In this document: piece by piece, positions 33,333 through 44,193 of the stretch | Numbering within the stretch: position 1 is the first letter of the stretch | Layout: each line of letters starts with the position of its first letter | Source of the DNA: Heliocybe sulcata | Taxonomy: Eukaryota; Basidiomycota; Agaricomycetes; Gloeophyllales; Gloeophyllaceae | DNA: 64,000 nt | NCBI GenBank assembly: GCA_004369045.1 | Contig: ML213510.1 | Location: 302,111 to 366,110 of the forward strand | Reading direction: 5' to 3' | Notes under the pieces: model-generated | Told to the model about the DNA's origin: nothing | Databases searched by the model: none | Seen by the model: the letters and a program-made list of their open reading frames with translations, nothing else | Program-made: the position numbers and the translations under genes

Positions 33333-34672
33333 CTTGGAGGTTCACGGGAGGAGGTGAGGAGGTGTTGGATGGCTGTGAGCACTTTATATGACTCTGACTG
33401 CTGTACGAGCTCGGCGCCAAAACGGGAACGCCAGATTACACTGCATGACCATTAGCTGTGTTTGGCTGCGGACATATTTCCTCCCAGCAGAGGGCGGGAC
33501 CAGAAATGAAAGCAAAGAGAGATAACGTGGGCATTTCGCGTTTTGCGCACATTTCAGTGCGTGCGTCGGTATCCGTATGTCTGGCATCCTCGGACTAGGA
33601 ATACTTGGATGAGTCCGGAGAACGCGATTGGCGTTTTGCGCATCCGCTTGCCATGCATACGGCGTGTCACAGCCTGGATGAGACTCAAAGTACATCAAGC
33701 GTGGGTAGAGGAGGCGGACGGGCTATGGACTGCTTGAGTCAGGATGTCTATGTTGCCGCGCTTGTAATAGATGCGGTACGCGTGCGGTCACACTAGCGCT
33801 TCCCTCTTGTCACGCTCGGCATGACCAGCCACAACAACATCGCCTATATGTATATGAAGTCCATATGTATATGAAGCTGAGCTGTCAGTGACTGATAGTC
33901 GTACATGGGGTCTTGTCAGGATGCCGGTATCATCGCAATAGTACTATATTGGGTGGCAGAACTTACCATTAAGAACTCGTGAGTGCAGACTTGTGCAGAC
34001 GGCATGCAAGTTATCTCAAGGCCCGACCCCATATCCACCAAGAAGTTGCACACTGTACAGAAGATCAGAGAGCCAGCTACACGTAATAGAGGAAGCAGGG
34101 GCAAAGTCGAAAGGTGGATCCTTGTAGGTCCACCGGACTAGTCAGCGGCGCTTGTCACCCCAATACTGTTCCCGCCGCAGAGCAGCGACCCCGCATATAC
34201 ATCTGATAGGCGTCTTACCTCCGCTGGTCACTCCGACAGGCTGTGAAACATGGACTAGCCCTTCGCGGATTTCGAAAAGAATGTACTCGGCGTTCGGAAA
34301 GAGCGTAGGGGAAAATGATATCTGAACGGATTCATTTCCGCCATTCCTCTGAGATATCCAGGTACCGACCGATATGATACGTCCAGCTGAAGTATTTATG
34401 GGCTTTTCCTAATCCACCTGGTTCGCACGAAGATTGAAGGGTCATCTTATCTGGAATTATAGGACCCTCCATCTCAGATTGTCGTGCAAAGTCGTACGGC
34501 GGGCCGCCCTCCACAACCCGTGTCCCATGGACGGTGACAGACCCTGTCGACATGGTGAAGTCTTCTAGCGGAGGACAGACAGGCTCGACTTTGACAGCGT
34601 ACGGGATCTGCTTCGTTTCAGTCTCCGCAGCGACTCTCCTTTCATAGATCAAGTGGCGTCGCTGAAGGAAAC
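33333..34672. other. 1.3-kb region with no confident gene
   Basis: Open frames on the minus strand (34332-34676, and a hydrophobic one at 33916-34104) look partly protein-like, but neither has a proper ATG context plus recognisable domain. A direct repeat TATATGAAG is seen at 33850-33880. The stretch may hold remains of the membrane-protein gene to its right. Confidence 0.35.
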
Positions 34673-35750
34673 TCAACTGAGACGATGGGTGTCGGGCTGC
34701 CTGTTCTCCAATAGAAGGCGCCGAGCTGCCTCGGAAAAGCAGGGCCTACCTGAGCATCAATAACGGATCAACGGTATGCCTAGCGACAACTTACTCAATC
34801 AGAAGAGCGACTAGCGCTGGGAACAGTGGCTCCGCCCCGTAGAAAATTCCATAGACTGTCCACAATATACAGGAGCCATCATTATCGGTTTCCTTCGTTT
34901 CATCTATTCCGAAATGTGGAGCGGCGGCAGTTAGCAATAACTGCGCAGTCAAATATTCGGATCACTTCGCGAAGGCTTAGAGCTGAGCCCAGGAAAACAT
35001 AACATACGAATAATGGTTGAGTACTATGTAATTCGCCATGCGACGGCGCATCCTCCTTGCGTCTTGTCAGGATTGCTTCGTTGCGTCTCCATAAAGTCTC
35101 GGCAGCGTTGCAAACCATGATAGATGAGGGGGCCGACAACAATCAGTGTGCTGGCAAGCGTGGTGAAACTGCTGGATAGCATCCAGAAATATCCAGAGGC
35201 GGTCTACCAGTCGAGAGGTTGCCTCAGATGTGGCAGATGGATGTGGCGGGGTCCCATCTCCAAACTTGTCGTATAGCTGTATCGCGGGAGTTAAAATCAT
35301 CGCACGAAGCTAAGTATAGACTGCAATTACCTCCAGGGGGGCGATTGCTAGTGACGCCAAAAACAAGAAACCTCGATCCATCCTTCGGTATTCTTCTATG
35401 GGTCAATACAAATTGTAGGTCGGGCGCCATATACAGAAGTCGGTAGAATTAGCCACTGGCAGATTGACTAAACGGCTGCGACGAACGTGCACTGCAGGCA
35501 TGACTCGCAAGGGAGGAAGCCGACATTTACACCCTTGTGACACCGCGATGCCAGCCAAAGAAGTGAGTCCGCTCCACAAGTAGGAGGCGCTGGAGAACAG
35601 ACTAGCCACTAATACCGCAAGCAGCGCACAGCAGCCCGGAACCGCTTTTCGGAGAAGACAGGATCTACACGCAAGCCTGATTACCAAGAGTGCCGCTCCC
35701 GATGCTGAGATGGTAGGAGCTAACCGCCGAGGAAAGAGAATATCCTGCAT
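34673..35750 (-). CDS. Fragmentary multi-span membrane protein (gene or pseudogene)
   Basis: Several minus-strand segments read as membrane-protein exons: a hydrophobic start near 35750 (MQDILFPRRLAPTISASGAA), then YRRMDRGFLFLASLAIAPLE (near 35340-35400), SSSFTTLASTLIVVGPLIYH (near 35110-35190), SCILWTVYGIFYGAEPLFPA and LVALLIE (near 34810-34880), and a polar tail LLLENRQPDTHRLS ending at 34673. The layout resembles basidiomycete polytopic membrane proteins of unknown function. I could not connect all segments with clean introns: in-frame stops separate them, and around 35200 two overlapping frames both look coding. It could be an intact gene with a model I cannot resolve, or a decayed copy. 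Confidence 0.3.
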
Positions 35751-36928
35751 TCCTGCTTGCGTGTAGCGTGTAGAAGGCGGCAAGAGCTCATCAGTTCAGA
35801 ACACGATCCTGGTTTCATGTTTTGGCCAAACCAAACTAGCCTCGTTCCTCTGCATCAGGCATGGCGGCATCAAAGGAGGATCCCAATCTTTAACCGGGGG
35901 CGCGGGGATATTGCGGGTACGAACGTATAAGGCTTGGTGTTGGATTAACGGAAGCAGTTGACAGAATCGACCACTAGCTTGGTAGCTTCCTGCAGCACCG
36001 AGCCTTTCCTGGTTCAAAAATGTCATGCTTGTCGCTAAATGACCCGATAAAGTACGCGTCCACGACCAAGACAGTCGAGAGTTTGAGAGCTCCATAGCGC
36101 AAGCAAACGGTCAGGGAAAGTGACGAAACATACGTTCCTGATATAGCTACATGTATACTTGGAGAAGCGGGCCACTGCGTTGCATGGCATTTTACGAGTC
36201 CTGAGCTGTCCTGAGGCCTGAGGTCCAAGTAATATTTTAATTATACAATATATCCTCTGCTTAAATAATTATATAACATGGTGCAGAGATAATGAATCAA
36301 ACCATCAACTAGACACATAATTAAAATTCTGAGAGCACACAAACACACATGAATTCCTGTAAGTCTACTGGGTGCCACCACGGAGAGACCGGAGCCAATC
36401 GAAATCCCGACGACGCGACTAGGACCCAAACAAATCACTTCATGTAGTGGGTTCCCACGGTAAGAACGATCTCCGGCAAAGACGACCGCGTAGAAAATCA
36501 CAATACATACGGTAATTCACAGAAATATTTATAAACACACATTAGAGTAATAAGACCTTATATTAGAAAGTACAAGTGGATCTGCGCAGAACTGCGTGAC
36601 GAGGGACGAACGGAAGCGGAACGGACACTACAAAACGCGGTTTGTAGGCATTTTGTAGTCACGAATACAAGCGGACTTTGAAACGGAGCTTCAATTTTGT
36701 AATGAGCGCAACGCAAAATAACTCTCACGACTTCTCGGCATGGTATTCCCACGCTGCTGCTGTTCGGCAACCCGCCCTACTTTTGAGCGTAAGGACTCCT
36801 CCTTCGTTACCTCAGGACTCGTAACTAGGGTCCCACGCTCAGCGCGTGCCACTACGTTTTAAGTTCAGAGACACTCACTTGATCACCTGTGGCTGTTATC
36901 CTTCATTCTTTGAAAGCAGTCAAAAGAC
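35751..36928. other. Gene-poor, partly AT-rich region
   Basis: About 1.2 kb. 36225-36570 is strongly AT-rich with mixed A/T runs. A minus-strand open frame at 36241-36501 has a short protein-like piece (NPLHEVICLGPSRVVGISIG) but no start or domain. The part next to 36929 is the LEO1 promoter. Confidence 0.4.
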
Positions 36929-38702
36929 ATGTCCTCCCTCGCTGGTGCCCTTGAACCCCCCCAGGTCTACGATGAGGTCAAATCCGAAAAGCAAGAGGCA
37001 TCGGACTCACCCGCTGCCGACTTGTTCGGGGATGATGTCGACATGCAGCCCAAATCCGAAGGGGATGCTAAGAAGGACGACGATGAGCAGGACGAGCCAA
37101 TGACAGATCTATTTGGCGAGGACGCCGAAGTGACGGGTGCCAGAGACGAGAGGTACGTATACGAGGCAGCTGGGTAGAGTGCGGGCGGAAACTTAGTCGT
37201 TCGCAAAGCGCCACGTCCCCGACACCTTCCGGACATATTTCCGATGGATTATCATCGGACGAACGGCGAAGACGTCAAGAGCTGGAGTATGGAGAAGAGG
37301 AGGAGCCGCAGCACCCCGAGTACGAGCAAGTATTGGAGGCGGCAGTGCAAATACCGAATATTCCGGTACCAAAAAGCTCGGACGGAAACGTGCGTCGTAC
37401 CCTAGTCTGTATCTACGCCTTTGTGAACGACTCGAATAGTATTGGGTCATTCGCATGCCAAATTTCGTTCAAGTTGATTCTAAGCCGTTCCATCACGAGA
37501 CCTATGTTGGGCCCGACGACGACGAGGCACCACAAGCAGAATCTGTCCGCGAGAAAAGTATGACGACTAAACTCAAGGTTGAAAACACGGTACGATGGCG
37601 ATGGGTTAAGGACGAAAATGGAGAATATGTGAGTCTCCTTCCTCCTGAATGCATATAAGTCATTTAATATTGGTGGAAGCGGAGACAATCAAATTCAAGG
37701 GTGATTAGATGGTCGGATGGAACATTAAGCCTTTTACTAGGCAAAGAGCTTTTCGACATTTCCCAGACAATTGACACGTCGGGTACCGTGCCTCGGCAGT
37801 CTATCAGCGGCTCACACTCACAGCCAGGCCCGAGTTCGCAAAGTACCCAACCCACGCAGCCGGCCACTCCAGGGCCTAAATCGCAGGGGCTCACGTACCT
37901 GGTGGCTCAGCACAAGCGGGCGTTCATTCTCCAATCAGAAGCCGTTGTCACAGGCTACATGTCTCTGCGTCCCACGGGCATGCAGTCGGAGACCCACCGC
38001 ATGCTAGTCCGCGCGGTAGGCCAGAAGCACAATAAAGTCGCGCGGCTGCGCATGGCGCCCGATCCGACGATGGACCCTGAACGCGAGAAGCTGGAGCTGC
38101 TGAAACTGCAGTCCAAGAAGCCCAAGAAGGCGCGGACTTTCGACGAGGATGGCCTCGGCGCCGGTCGCAGACGCCGCAGTGGTGTCTCGCGCAAGCGCTC
38201 TGGCGACATGATGTGGTCAGACGAGGATGAGGAGGATGAGGAGGGCATCTTCGCGGCATCTGATGAAGAGGACGATATCATGGCGAGTCCCCGGAGGTCG
38301 CATAAGAAAGCGGTGCCGGCGGATCAGCGTAAAGGTACTGGCGAGTACCTGCCAGATGACTTCCTTGTCGCGGATTCTTCGGAGGAGGAGGGCGGTGCCG
38401 GGTCTGACGATGGTACTCGCCGTAAGAAGCGGCGCCGTGGCGCAGATTATGACGAGGCGGAGGAGGATGATCTGGAAAAAATGGAGGCGAAGATTGAAGA
38501 GGAGGAGAGAAAGCGTAGGCGACAAGAGTCGGGCGGTGCTACTGAGGGCGGAGGGGATACCGAGGCCGAGGTCGGCGGCGGCGATGAGGCCATGGACGTC
38601 GAAAGCGAGGAGGAGGACGAAGAGTTCAAAGTGCGGAAAGCTGGCACCGGCTCTCGTAAGAAGCGAGTGATGGCGGACTTCGACGAGGACGACGAGGAGT
38701 AG
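36929..38702 (+). CDS. LEO1: Paf1 complex subunit Leo1
   Basis: Start ATG 36929 (MSSLAGALEPPQVYDEVKSE). The acidic N-terminus contains two DLFGDD/DLFGED repeats. The Leo1 core follows over short exons: IRMPNFVQVDSKPFHHETYV, TTKLKVENTVRWRWVKDENG, SNSRVIRWSDGTLSLLLGKE, then LTYLVAQHKRAFILQSEAVV and SLRPTGMQSETHRMLVRAVG, with AVGQKHNKVARLRM. The tail is a long basic/acidic low-complexity region (DEDEEDEEGIFAASDEEDD, KKRRRGADYDEAEEDD), usual for Leo1. Leo1 is part of the Paf1 elongation complex, which travels with RNA polymerase II and promotes H2B ubiquitination and H3K4/K36 methylation. The main exon is unbroken from about 37690 to the stop. Confidence 0.93.
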
Positions 38703-39500
38703 AATTTACTGTCCCAATACGGCTCGGAGTTTGTCCGTGTTGCCATTGCATGCTACCACTACTCTCGCATTTTTTGAACCGCTAGCATCTCCGAATCCTA
38801 CATCTGCGATGGTTTCCTAAGCTACGCTCTTCTGCGTGTCCTCTGTTTTCGGAGGTCCTTAACCACGCCAGGTCACTGTGAGTTCTAGTCGCTCGGCCAG
38901 TTTCAGTATGTGGAGCAGGAAACGACGGGTTCGCTAACGAGAGCCGGCGTCTTCCATTCCGAATCGAACCTTGTCCGTTTATCGGGGACAGAACATTGGT
39001 ACGACCGTTTAACGTTTAGAGTTCAGCGCCGTGTATCGACATCTCTACATTTGACATCGTGGCACACAATTGCCGCCCCTCAGATGACTGGTGAATACTG
39101 GGAGACATCAAGGGCTCAAACGTTTAGGTCTCGCCTACGTCACGCTGGGGAGGGGTAATGGCCTACTCCCACCGCAGGTGCTATTTTCAGAGTACTCCAG
39201 GAACCTGGTACGCACAGCCGTGGCCGTGATTAAGACAATGGATCTTCTGGTCCTTCGAGAATACAACCGCATCTGGTGTAACGACAGCCGATAAGACACT
39301 TACTCGCCCGACGTCCCGGACTTCCAAACAATATCCGTGGGCCCAATGCAACGGTAAATGAACGGGGTGATACAGCAGTACGATCATCAAAACATCAACA
39401 TTTCGATGATATATGAGCAATATTATCATGATTCATGAGTCGAACAAACATCGATCAGACCGAATCGATCAAACCGTCAATTGAGTCCCTCCTCGGCTGT
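38703..39500. other. Convergent 3' region of LEO1 and ataxin-10 homologue, no gene
   Basis: About 800 bp between two stop codons that face each other. Open frames here are short and without features. A GGTTCGATTCGG string on the minus strand (around 38956-38967) was examined as a tRNA T-loop and discarded. Confidence 0.5.
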
Positions 39501-41648
39501 TCATATGGGCTGTATTTCATTTACGACAGCCTGATTTTCCGGGTTGTCATGCAGGAGGTTCCGCAAGCAGAACACAGCATGTTCGCGCAGGACTAGTGCA
39601 AGAACGCATGAGTAACGCCGGCGGATCAGTCGGCATCTTGAAGACCTACAGGGGTTCCGCTCGTCCACCACACACATATTCATCACCACTGGTATTCCCC
39701 CGCTGACGCGGACGCAGTCCTGCACAGACCGCGTCTCATGGCACAGGATGCCCAACAGACGCACCAGATCACGCTTGACGTAGTCGAAGCCCGGTGACTC
39801 GGTGCTGTGCGAGGCTGGCCCGCCGCCTACTGGCTTGCCGAAATTTATTCTGGGAAGGAAGAGGTCCAATAGCCGCAAAGTCTCTAGCGCGATATAAAGC
39901 AGTGTCGTTGGCCCCGTGCTTTATCCAACAAAAGATCCGAGTGCTTACCAATGAGATTAGAGATGAACTCGGGCGTCTGCGCAGGTTCCATGACGGTAGC
40001 TCGCTGCTGGGTGGTGTACGCCGTGCCGCCTGAGGCCGCAAGAGTGATAGTAATCAAGCACTGGCATACCAGAACCAGAGCCTCGGAGGCTTTTGGCAAA
40101 ACCAAATCCAGTTCCTTCAGCGGAGGTTGCTGTACCAATTCACTGCCCGTGAATTTGCCATTGGCGGAAGAGGTGGGTGACCCTGTGGGATTTTGTGGGG
40201 AGACTTGTGACACCTCGGGATAAGCTTGACCAACGGACAGGCCTAGAGCTTCGCGGATAGCATTTTGAGCATATCGGGACAGCGCCGCAAACGCCGCAAG
40301 GAGGAACGGTGTCAGCTCGGTATGAAGTCCCGCCTCTCTTTCGCCAGCGGATGACTGCAAATACGCGTCAAGCAGTTTCAGCAATGTCGTTTGATGTGGG
40401 GTGATTATTTCGTCCTTGCTATGTGAGCCAAAAGTCAAAACAAGCCATCGCGCGACACGTAATTCGACTTACACCAGCAGCTTCTCATATAGTCTCGGCG
40501 TTCCACCGCTCTCCGCGACCGTCCTAAAAATGCTGTAACTGCCGGCACAGCGGTTAATGGAGTCATATTTGAAGGGGGACTATTCACGGACCCTACGTCG
40601 AAAATCGGGTTATCTCCTTCTTCCTGGAATGTCTCGCTAATCTGGTCCAGCAGTGAAACGCATATCCGCAGCCCGAGGGGCCTGTCAGTTAGTTCGGACC
40701 TGTGTGAATGCAATGTCAAGGACTTCTTTCGTTCCTAGCGAAGACGATCGCAATTAGGTTGCTTCACACTTACACCCTATCTCTGTGCTTATTGAGACAA
40801 TTAAGGACTAGGATTGTACCCGGCAGCGCAACATCCTGTCGGGAGCACCCAAGGAGCCGTCTGTGAGGTAAAGTGAGTCAACATCCCCGTGAATGCTAAG
40901 ACACAGCGTACTCGCATCAGAACGTTCTCTTCCTCCGGGATTTCCAAATAACTGTGCCACAGGCGGCTGGAAAGTTCTTCGTTCGAGGTGACAAGGTTGC
41001 ACAGTGTCTGTCCAAGTATGCGGGCAAGTGAAGCAGCTGTACATTCTCTGAGTCAGGCGCAGGTCGCCATAGAATCCGTAGATTATGCTGACAGCTGTCT
41101 TCCTGCAGAGCATAGTACGAGGTGTAGTGGTGCAGGAGGCGACGGAGATCAGGCTCGATCTCCCTTGCGAGGGCATGATAAGACGATGTCAGCCACCAGT
41201 CAGCTTCTGGGCGACACAACTTACCATGCTCTCCTCTGGTTACCTGGCACATCTGCGACAAGGTTGCGAGTGAATTTGGCCAAGTTCAGGCATACCTCTT
41301 GTAGGGCGTCGTGGTCGGATACGAGCGCGTCCGTCACGGTCGACCAGAGCTTCTTGAGATGGGTCCATATGGGAGGCTCCAAATCTCCCACAGACTGTCT
41401 AACAAATGGCCACGGATGGGAATCAGATATCACTCGGTGCGCTCGATGCCGTCCATGATGCACCTTGAGTTCACATTGCTGGCCAACACAGAAGCCAGGG
41501 AACCGAGAAAGGCCGCCACTTCAGCCCGCCCGTCCGGACGCCCCAGCTTATCGGGGCTTACTAGTTCACAGAACTTCTGGTTGTACGAGTCGGTCGCAGC
41601 TGACATGCCTACCATAGTCTTGTTCAGACTATGTTCGACGCTTCTCAT
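39501..41648 (-). CDS. Ataxin-10 homologue (Ctr86-like, ARM-fold)
   Basis: The C-terminus is diagnostic for the ataxin-10 domain: FDYVKRDLVRLLGILCHETR, SVQDCVRVSGGIPVVMNMCV, VDERNPY, LREHAVFCLRNLLHDNPENQ, AVVNEIQPI. Upstream exons on the minus strand show helical repeats (LLKLLDAYLQSSAGE, TPFLLAAFAALSRYAQNAIR, LVLVCQCLITITLAASGGT). The ATG at 41648 (MRSVEHSLNKTMVGM) is the best start I see and leads into DSYNQKFCELVSPD, but an alternative start nearby is possible. The yeast homologue is Ctr86; human ataxin-10 acts in cytokinesis and cilia. The fungal role is poorly known. About eight exons with short introns. Confidence 0.8.
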
Positions 41649-43243
41649 TTCGCCGACCGTGGGAACGCGGGTGATTTCGCGATTCCATTCGTCGTCAGCC
41701 TTCCGAGGTCCTCCTATCACGTTCAACGTGCAAGTACCGTTTTCAAGTTATACAGTCTGCCTGGTGCTAGGATGAGGCTACTATTCTGGAATGCACCTTG
41801 CTCCGTGGGCGGGTACACTCAATGCGTGGCCAAAGCAGGCTTCACACTGACCTCATTGCTTCCATAGAGTTTGCCCCAAAAATAAGGCTCCTATGCGCTC
41901 GCAAGCTCCTGATCCAGGCATGGCGGTGTATTATTGAAGCAGATCATTTGCTCTCCCGCGATGGATAGCGTCATAGGTTGACGGCCTACTTCTGTCCTTT
42001 GACAAGGCATCACTAATGTGTCAATGCTCTGGTCAAGGAGAACCTCTCGGCTGCTGTCTGTTGCCAATTTACTGCGTATGATAAGCCCGTGTACTCTCGC
42101 TTCTTGACTGAGCTGCTTGACAGGATGCAAACGCGATACCATCAGGCTCGCAGCGCTCTACGAATATACGGACGTATCCTTGCTGGACCTTCGGGTACCC
42201 GCGGTGCTATCCTTCCGTACTCTAGGACTCTTCTGAAGGTGATGACACATGGTGACTTTGAAACAGTGCGTGGAGGTCTGCCTTCTGGTGGCTTCGTATC
42301 ATATCTACCTCCGCTCGCGATTGGCCTCAGAATATCGGGGTTCAGCATATCTTGCACTCAATGAGCGGTTGGTACCCGCTACTATGCTGTTATCCATCTC
42401 GGTACGCCCTGGTCTCTGCCATTTGTATTACAGTCCCATACTAGTCGTGCCTTTGCTATTCATTTTGATCTGGACATAGCGACCTGAGTTCCTACTCCGC
42501 CGCCATAGTCTCTCTTGTAGATTCAAGTGTCGCCAGGTCTGGCTTTCTCCTGCGACCATAACATGCGTCTCTGGTCGAGGACCGTCGGTAAAATACCAGG
42601 ACTTAGCAACATTCCTATTGAAATTCAGACCATTTTGCATCGGTGAGTCTGCTTCTCTCTGTACGTCTCTTCCATTATAAGGTAGGAGGATAGATGATGT
42701 GGGACCACTCGGGTTTATCCTATGGTGGGGCCGATGGGTTTGCACCATCGAGCTGCCTCTCATTGACGACGGCGCATCCGCACACCACCGGTGTCCATAT
42801 TAGCGGCTTACCGAGAGGCAGTCTCATTTAAGAGCAGACCATGTTCCGCTCGAGTCCTTCTCTTTGCTTCCATATGGCTGAACTGGCTCTACCCTCTTCC
42901 TCCCTTTAAAATCCGGACTCTAATACTCGTGGTCATCTCTTCGCTTGCTGTCCTCCAAGTCACCCAAGACGCCTCGGGCCCATTTGCTTGAAGCCGAGGT
43001 ACCTTCATGGTAGTCAGTTCTTTTATTCGCACTTCCTTGCGAAGAACGCCGGCACGATACGCTGTCTGCCCCAAGGGAGGCGCCCGCCCGGCGGCCCGCC
43101 TACAAGATGGTGAATCTTGTGTGCGGGCTCAAAGAATTGCTAACCGCTCTTGGATTACGTCGTATACGGCATAATCTACTGCAACATGAATCAAGACGGA
43201 ATCCGTCACGTGACAGTAACTGGTCCGTGCGCGCTGGCCACAC
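41649..43243. other. 1.6-kb region without a confident gene
   Basis: Open frames exist (for example 42428-42763 and 41891-42142 on the minus strand), but none shows a domain or joins into a convincing exon chain. The right end (about 43060-43130) is GC-rich with short hairpins, including CAAGAT-GGTGA-ATCTTG at 43113-43129. The last few hundred bases would hold the upstream control region of the U2 snRNA gene. Confidence 0.4.
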
Positions 43244-43250
43244 TATATAA
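43244..43250 (+). promoter_or_regulatory. TATA box of the U2 snRNA gene
   Basis: TATATAA sits about 30 nt before the inferred 5' end of U2 snRNA. This is the normal TATA-to-start distance for RNA polymerase II. Confidence 0.7.
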
Positions 43251-43274
43251 ACCCTTCCCCGCCATACTGATTCC

Positions 43275-43452
43275 TTACCACTCTGGCCTTTTGGCTTAGA
43301 TCAAGTGTAGTATCTGTTCTTAATAGTTTAACCACTATTATGAGGGCACCGCCCTCATTATTGGTTATCTAATTTTTGCCGCCCTTGACCCTCGAGCTCT
43401 GCTTGCAACTCGGGGGCGCGATGACCTTGCCACTGCACTACAGGCTTGTGTC
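43275..43452 (+). ncRNA. U2 spliceosomal snRNA
   Basis: The 5' third is almost universal U2: GGCCTTTTGGCTTAGATCAA followed by GTGTAGTATCTGTTCTT. The branch-point-binding GTAGTA is at 43307-43312. Stem IIa is TAATAG (43321-43326) paired with CTATTA (43335-43340); stem IIb is TGAGGGC (43341-43347) paired with GCCCTCA (43351-43357). The Sm site ATTTTTG is at 43372-43378. A stem III (CCCTCGAG with ACTCGGGGG, about 43389-43416) and a stem IV loop (ACTGCACTAC, like the U2B'' site) follow. About 178 nt fits a metazoan or filamentous-fungal U2 rather than the very long yeast U2. U2 pairs with the intron branch site and with U6 in the spliceosome. The 5' end is good to a few nt; the 3' end is uncertain by about 10 nt. 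Confidence 0.93.
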
Positions 43453-43687
43453 GTCGGGGGATCCTCCGCTCTCTCTTCGCTGCTTTCCATACGCTGGCAA
43501 TTGTCGGTGCGAAGCATTCAGCGAACGGATTTGCGAGAGGGGTTCTTCAATTTTTAATAATACATAGTCATGGGAAGCGGAATGTAGCATTGATGATAGT
43601 TGTGGACCACGGTGTCAACGTGCTCTTAACCTTCGGAGGATTGGGGTCAAAGATGGGTAGCCCTATATACTGTTATTAGAAACAGCA
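43453..43687. other. Spacer between U2 snRNA and the solo LTR
   Basis: About 235 bp with no gene. It would include the snRNA 3' processing signal, which I cannot assign. Confidence 0.4.
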
Positions 43688-43886
43688 TATAGTGTTGGAA
43701 ATTGCTCAACAATATCCCGATAATTGGTTATGGATTTTGTTTAGCCCAGATCAGGAATATTGTGGAATATTCCAGTATTATATTTCAAAGTAGTATATAA
43801 AGTCTGAGGAGAAGCAGTCTCCTCATGGGCTTGTAATCTATGGCCTAACAGCCACTTGTATTAGTCTATCAAAAATCTACATATAG
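43688..43886. mobile_element. Solo LTR, probable Ty1/Copia family, with 5-bp target duplication
   Basis: The LTR proper spans 43693-43881 (189 bp). It opens TGTTGGAAATTG and closes AATCTACA, so it has the TG...CA ends of LTR elements; the TGTTGGAA start is common in Copia types. It is flanked by a perfect 5-bp direct repeat TATAG at 43688-43692 and 43882-43886. A TATATAA lies inside at 43794-43800, and a hairpin with 8-bp stem (TGAGGAGA / TCTCCTCA, 43805-43825) follows it. No internal domain or second LTR is in the window, so it is a solo LTR left by LTR-LTR recombination. The perfect target repeat and clean ends suggest it is not very old. Family is inferred from ends only. Confidence 0.85.
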
Positions 43887-44193
43887 AACCTGGTACGCGA
43901 GGGAGCGGAGGACGAAGAGTGTGCCAAGGAGTTGCGTCTCGCCAAAGTCCTACAAAGATCCTGGCTCTGAGAATTCAATGGATTCTCATCATTAAAATTG
44001 ACCACGCTGGAGAAATCATTCGAACATCAGAATGCGTTTATTTGGCTCTGAATGTGTGAATCTGCGTATATGATTGGTATAATGCTAGAGGAAACAATTG
44101 CTGACAACTTGGGGGACTGCTACATCTTCCGGAAGGTCTACAGAGGCGAGGCTTTTACAGAGCTTTGATAAAGGAGGGATACAGAAACAACAA
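43887..44193. other. Spacer between solo LTR and debranching enzyme gene
   Basis: About 300 bp; nothing recognisable. The right part is the 3' flank of the minus-strand debranching enzyme gene. Confidence 0.4.

Noticed and set aside
34332-34676. Minus-strand frame of 114 codons left of the membrane-protein tail
   Set aside because: It opens without ATG and cannot be spliced in frame to the exon before it, so I did not list it as a gene. It looks somewhat protein-like and could be revisited with transcripts.
38227-38670. Arg-rich frame overlapping LEO1
   Set aside because: Frame-shifted shadow of the LEO1 acidic and basic tail.
38950-38975. GGTTCGATTCGG on the minus strand as a tRNA T-loop
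   Set aside because: The flanking bases cannot form the 5-bp T-stem, and no acceptor stem or anticodon arm is found.
42670-42760. Possible C/D snoRNA (GATGATGT near 42692)
   Set aside because: The box C match is imperfect and no box D with terminal stem was found.
42428-42763. Minus-strand frame of 111 codons
   Set aside because: No domain, no ATG context supporting it, and no neighbouring exons.
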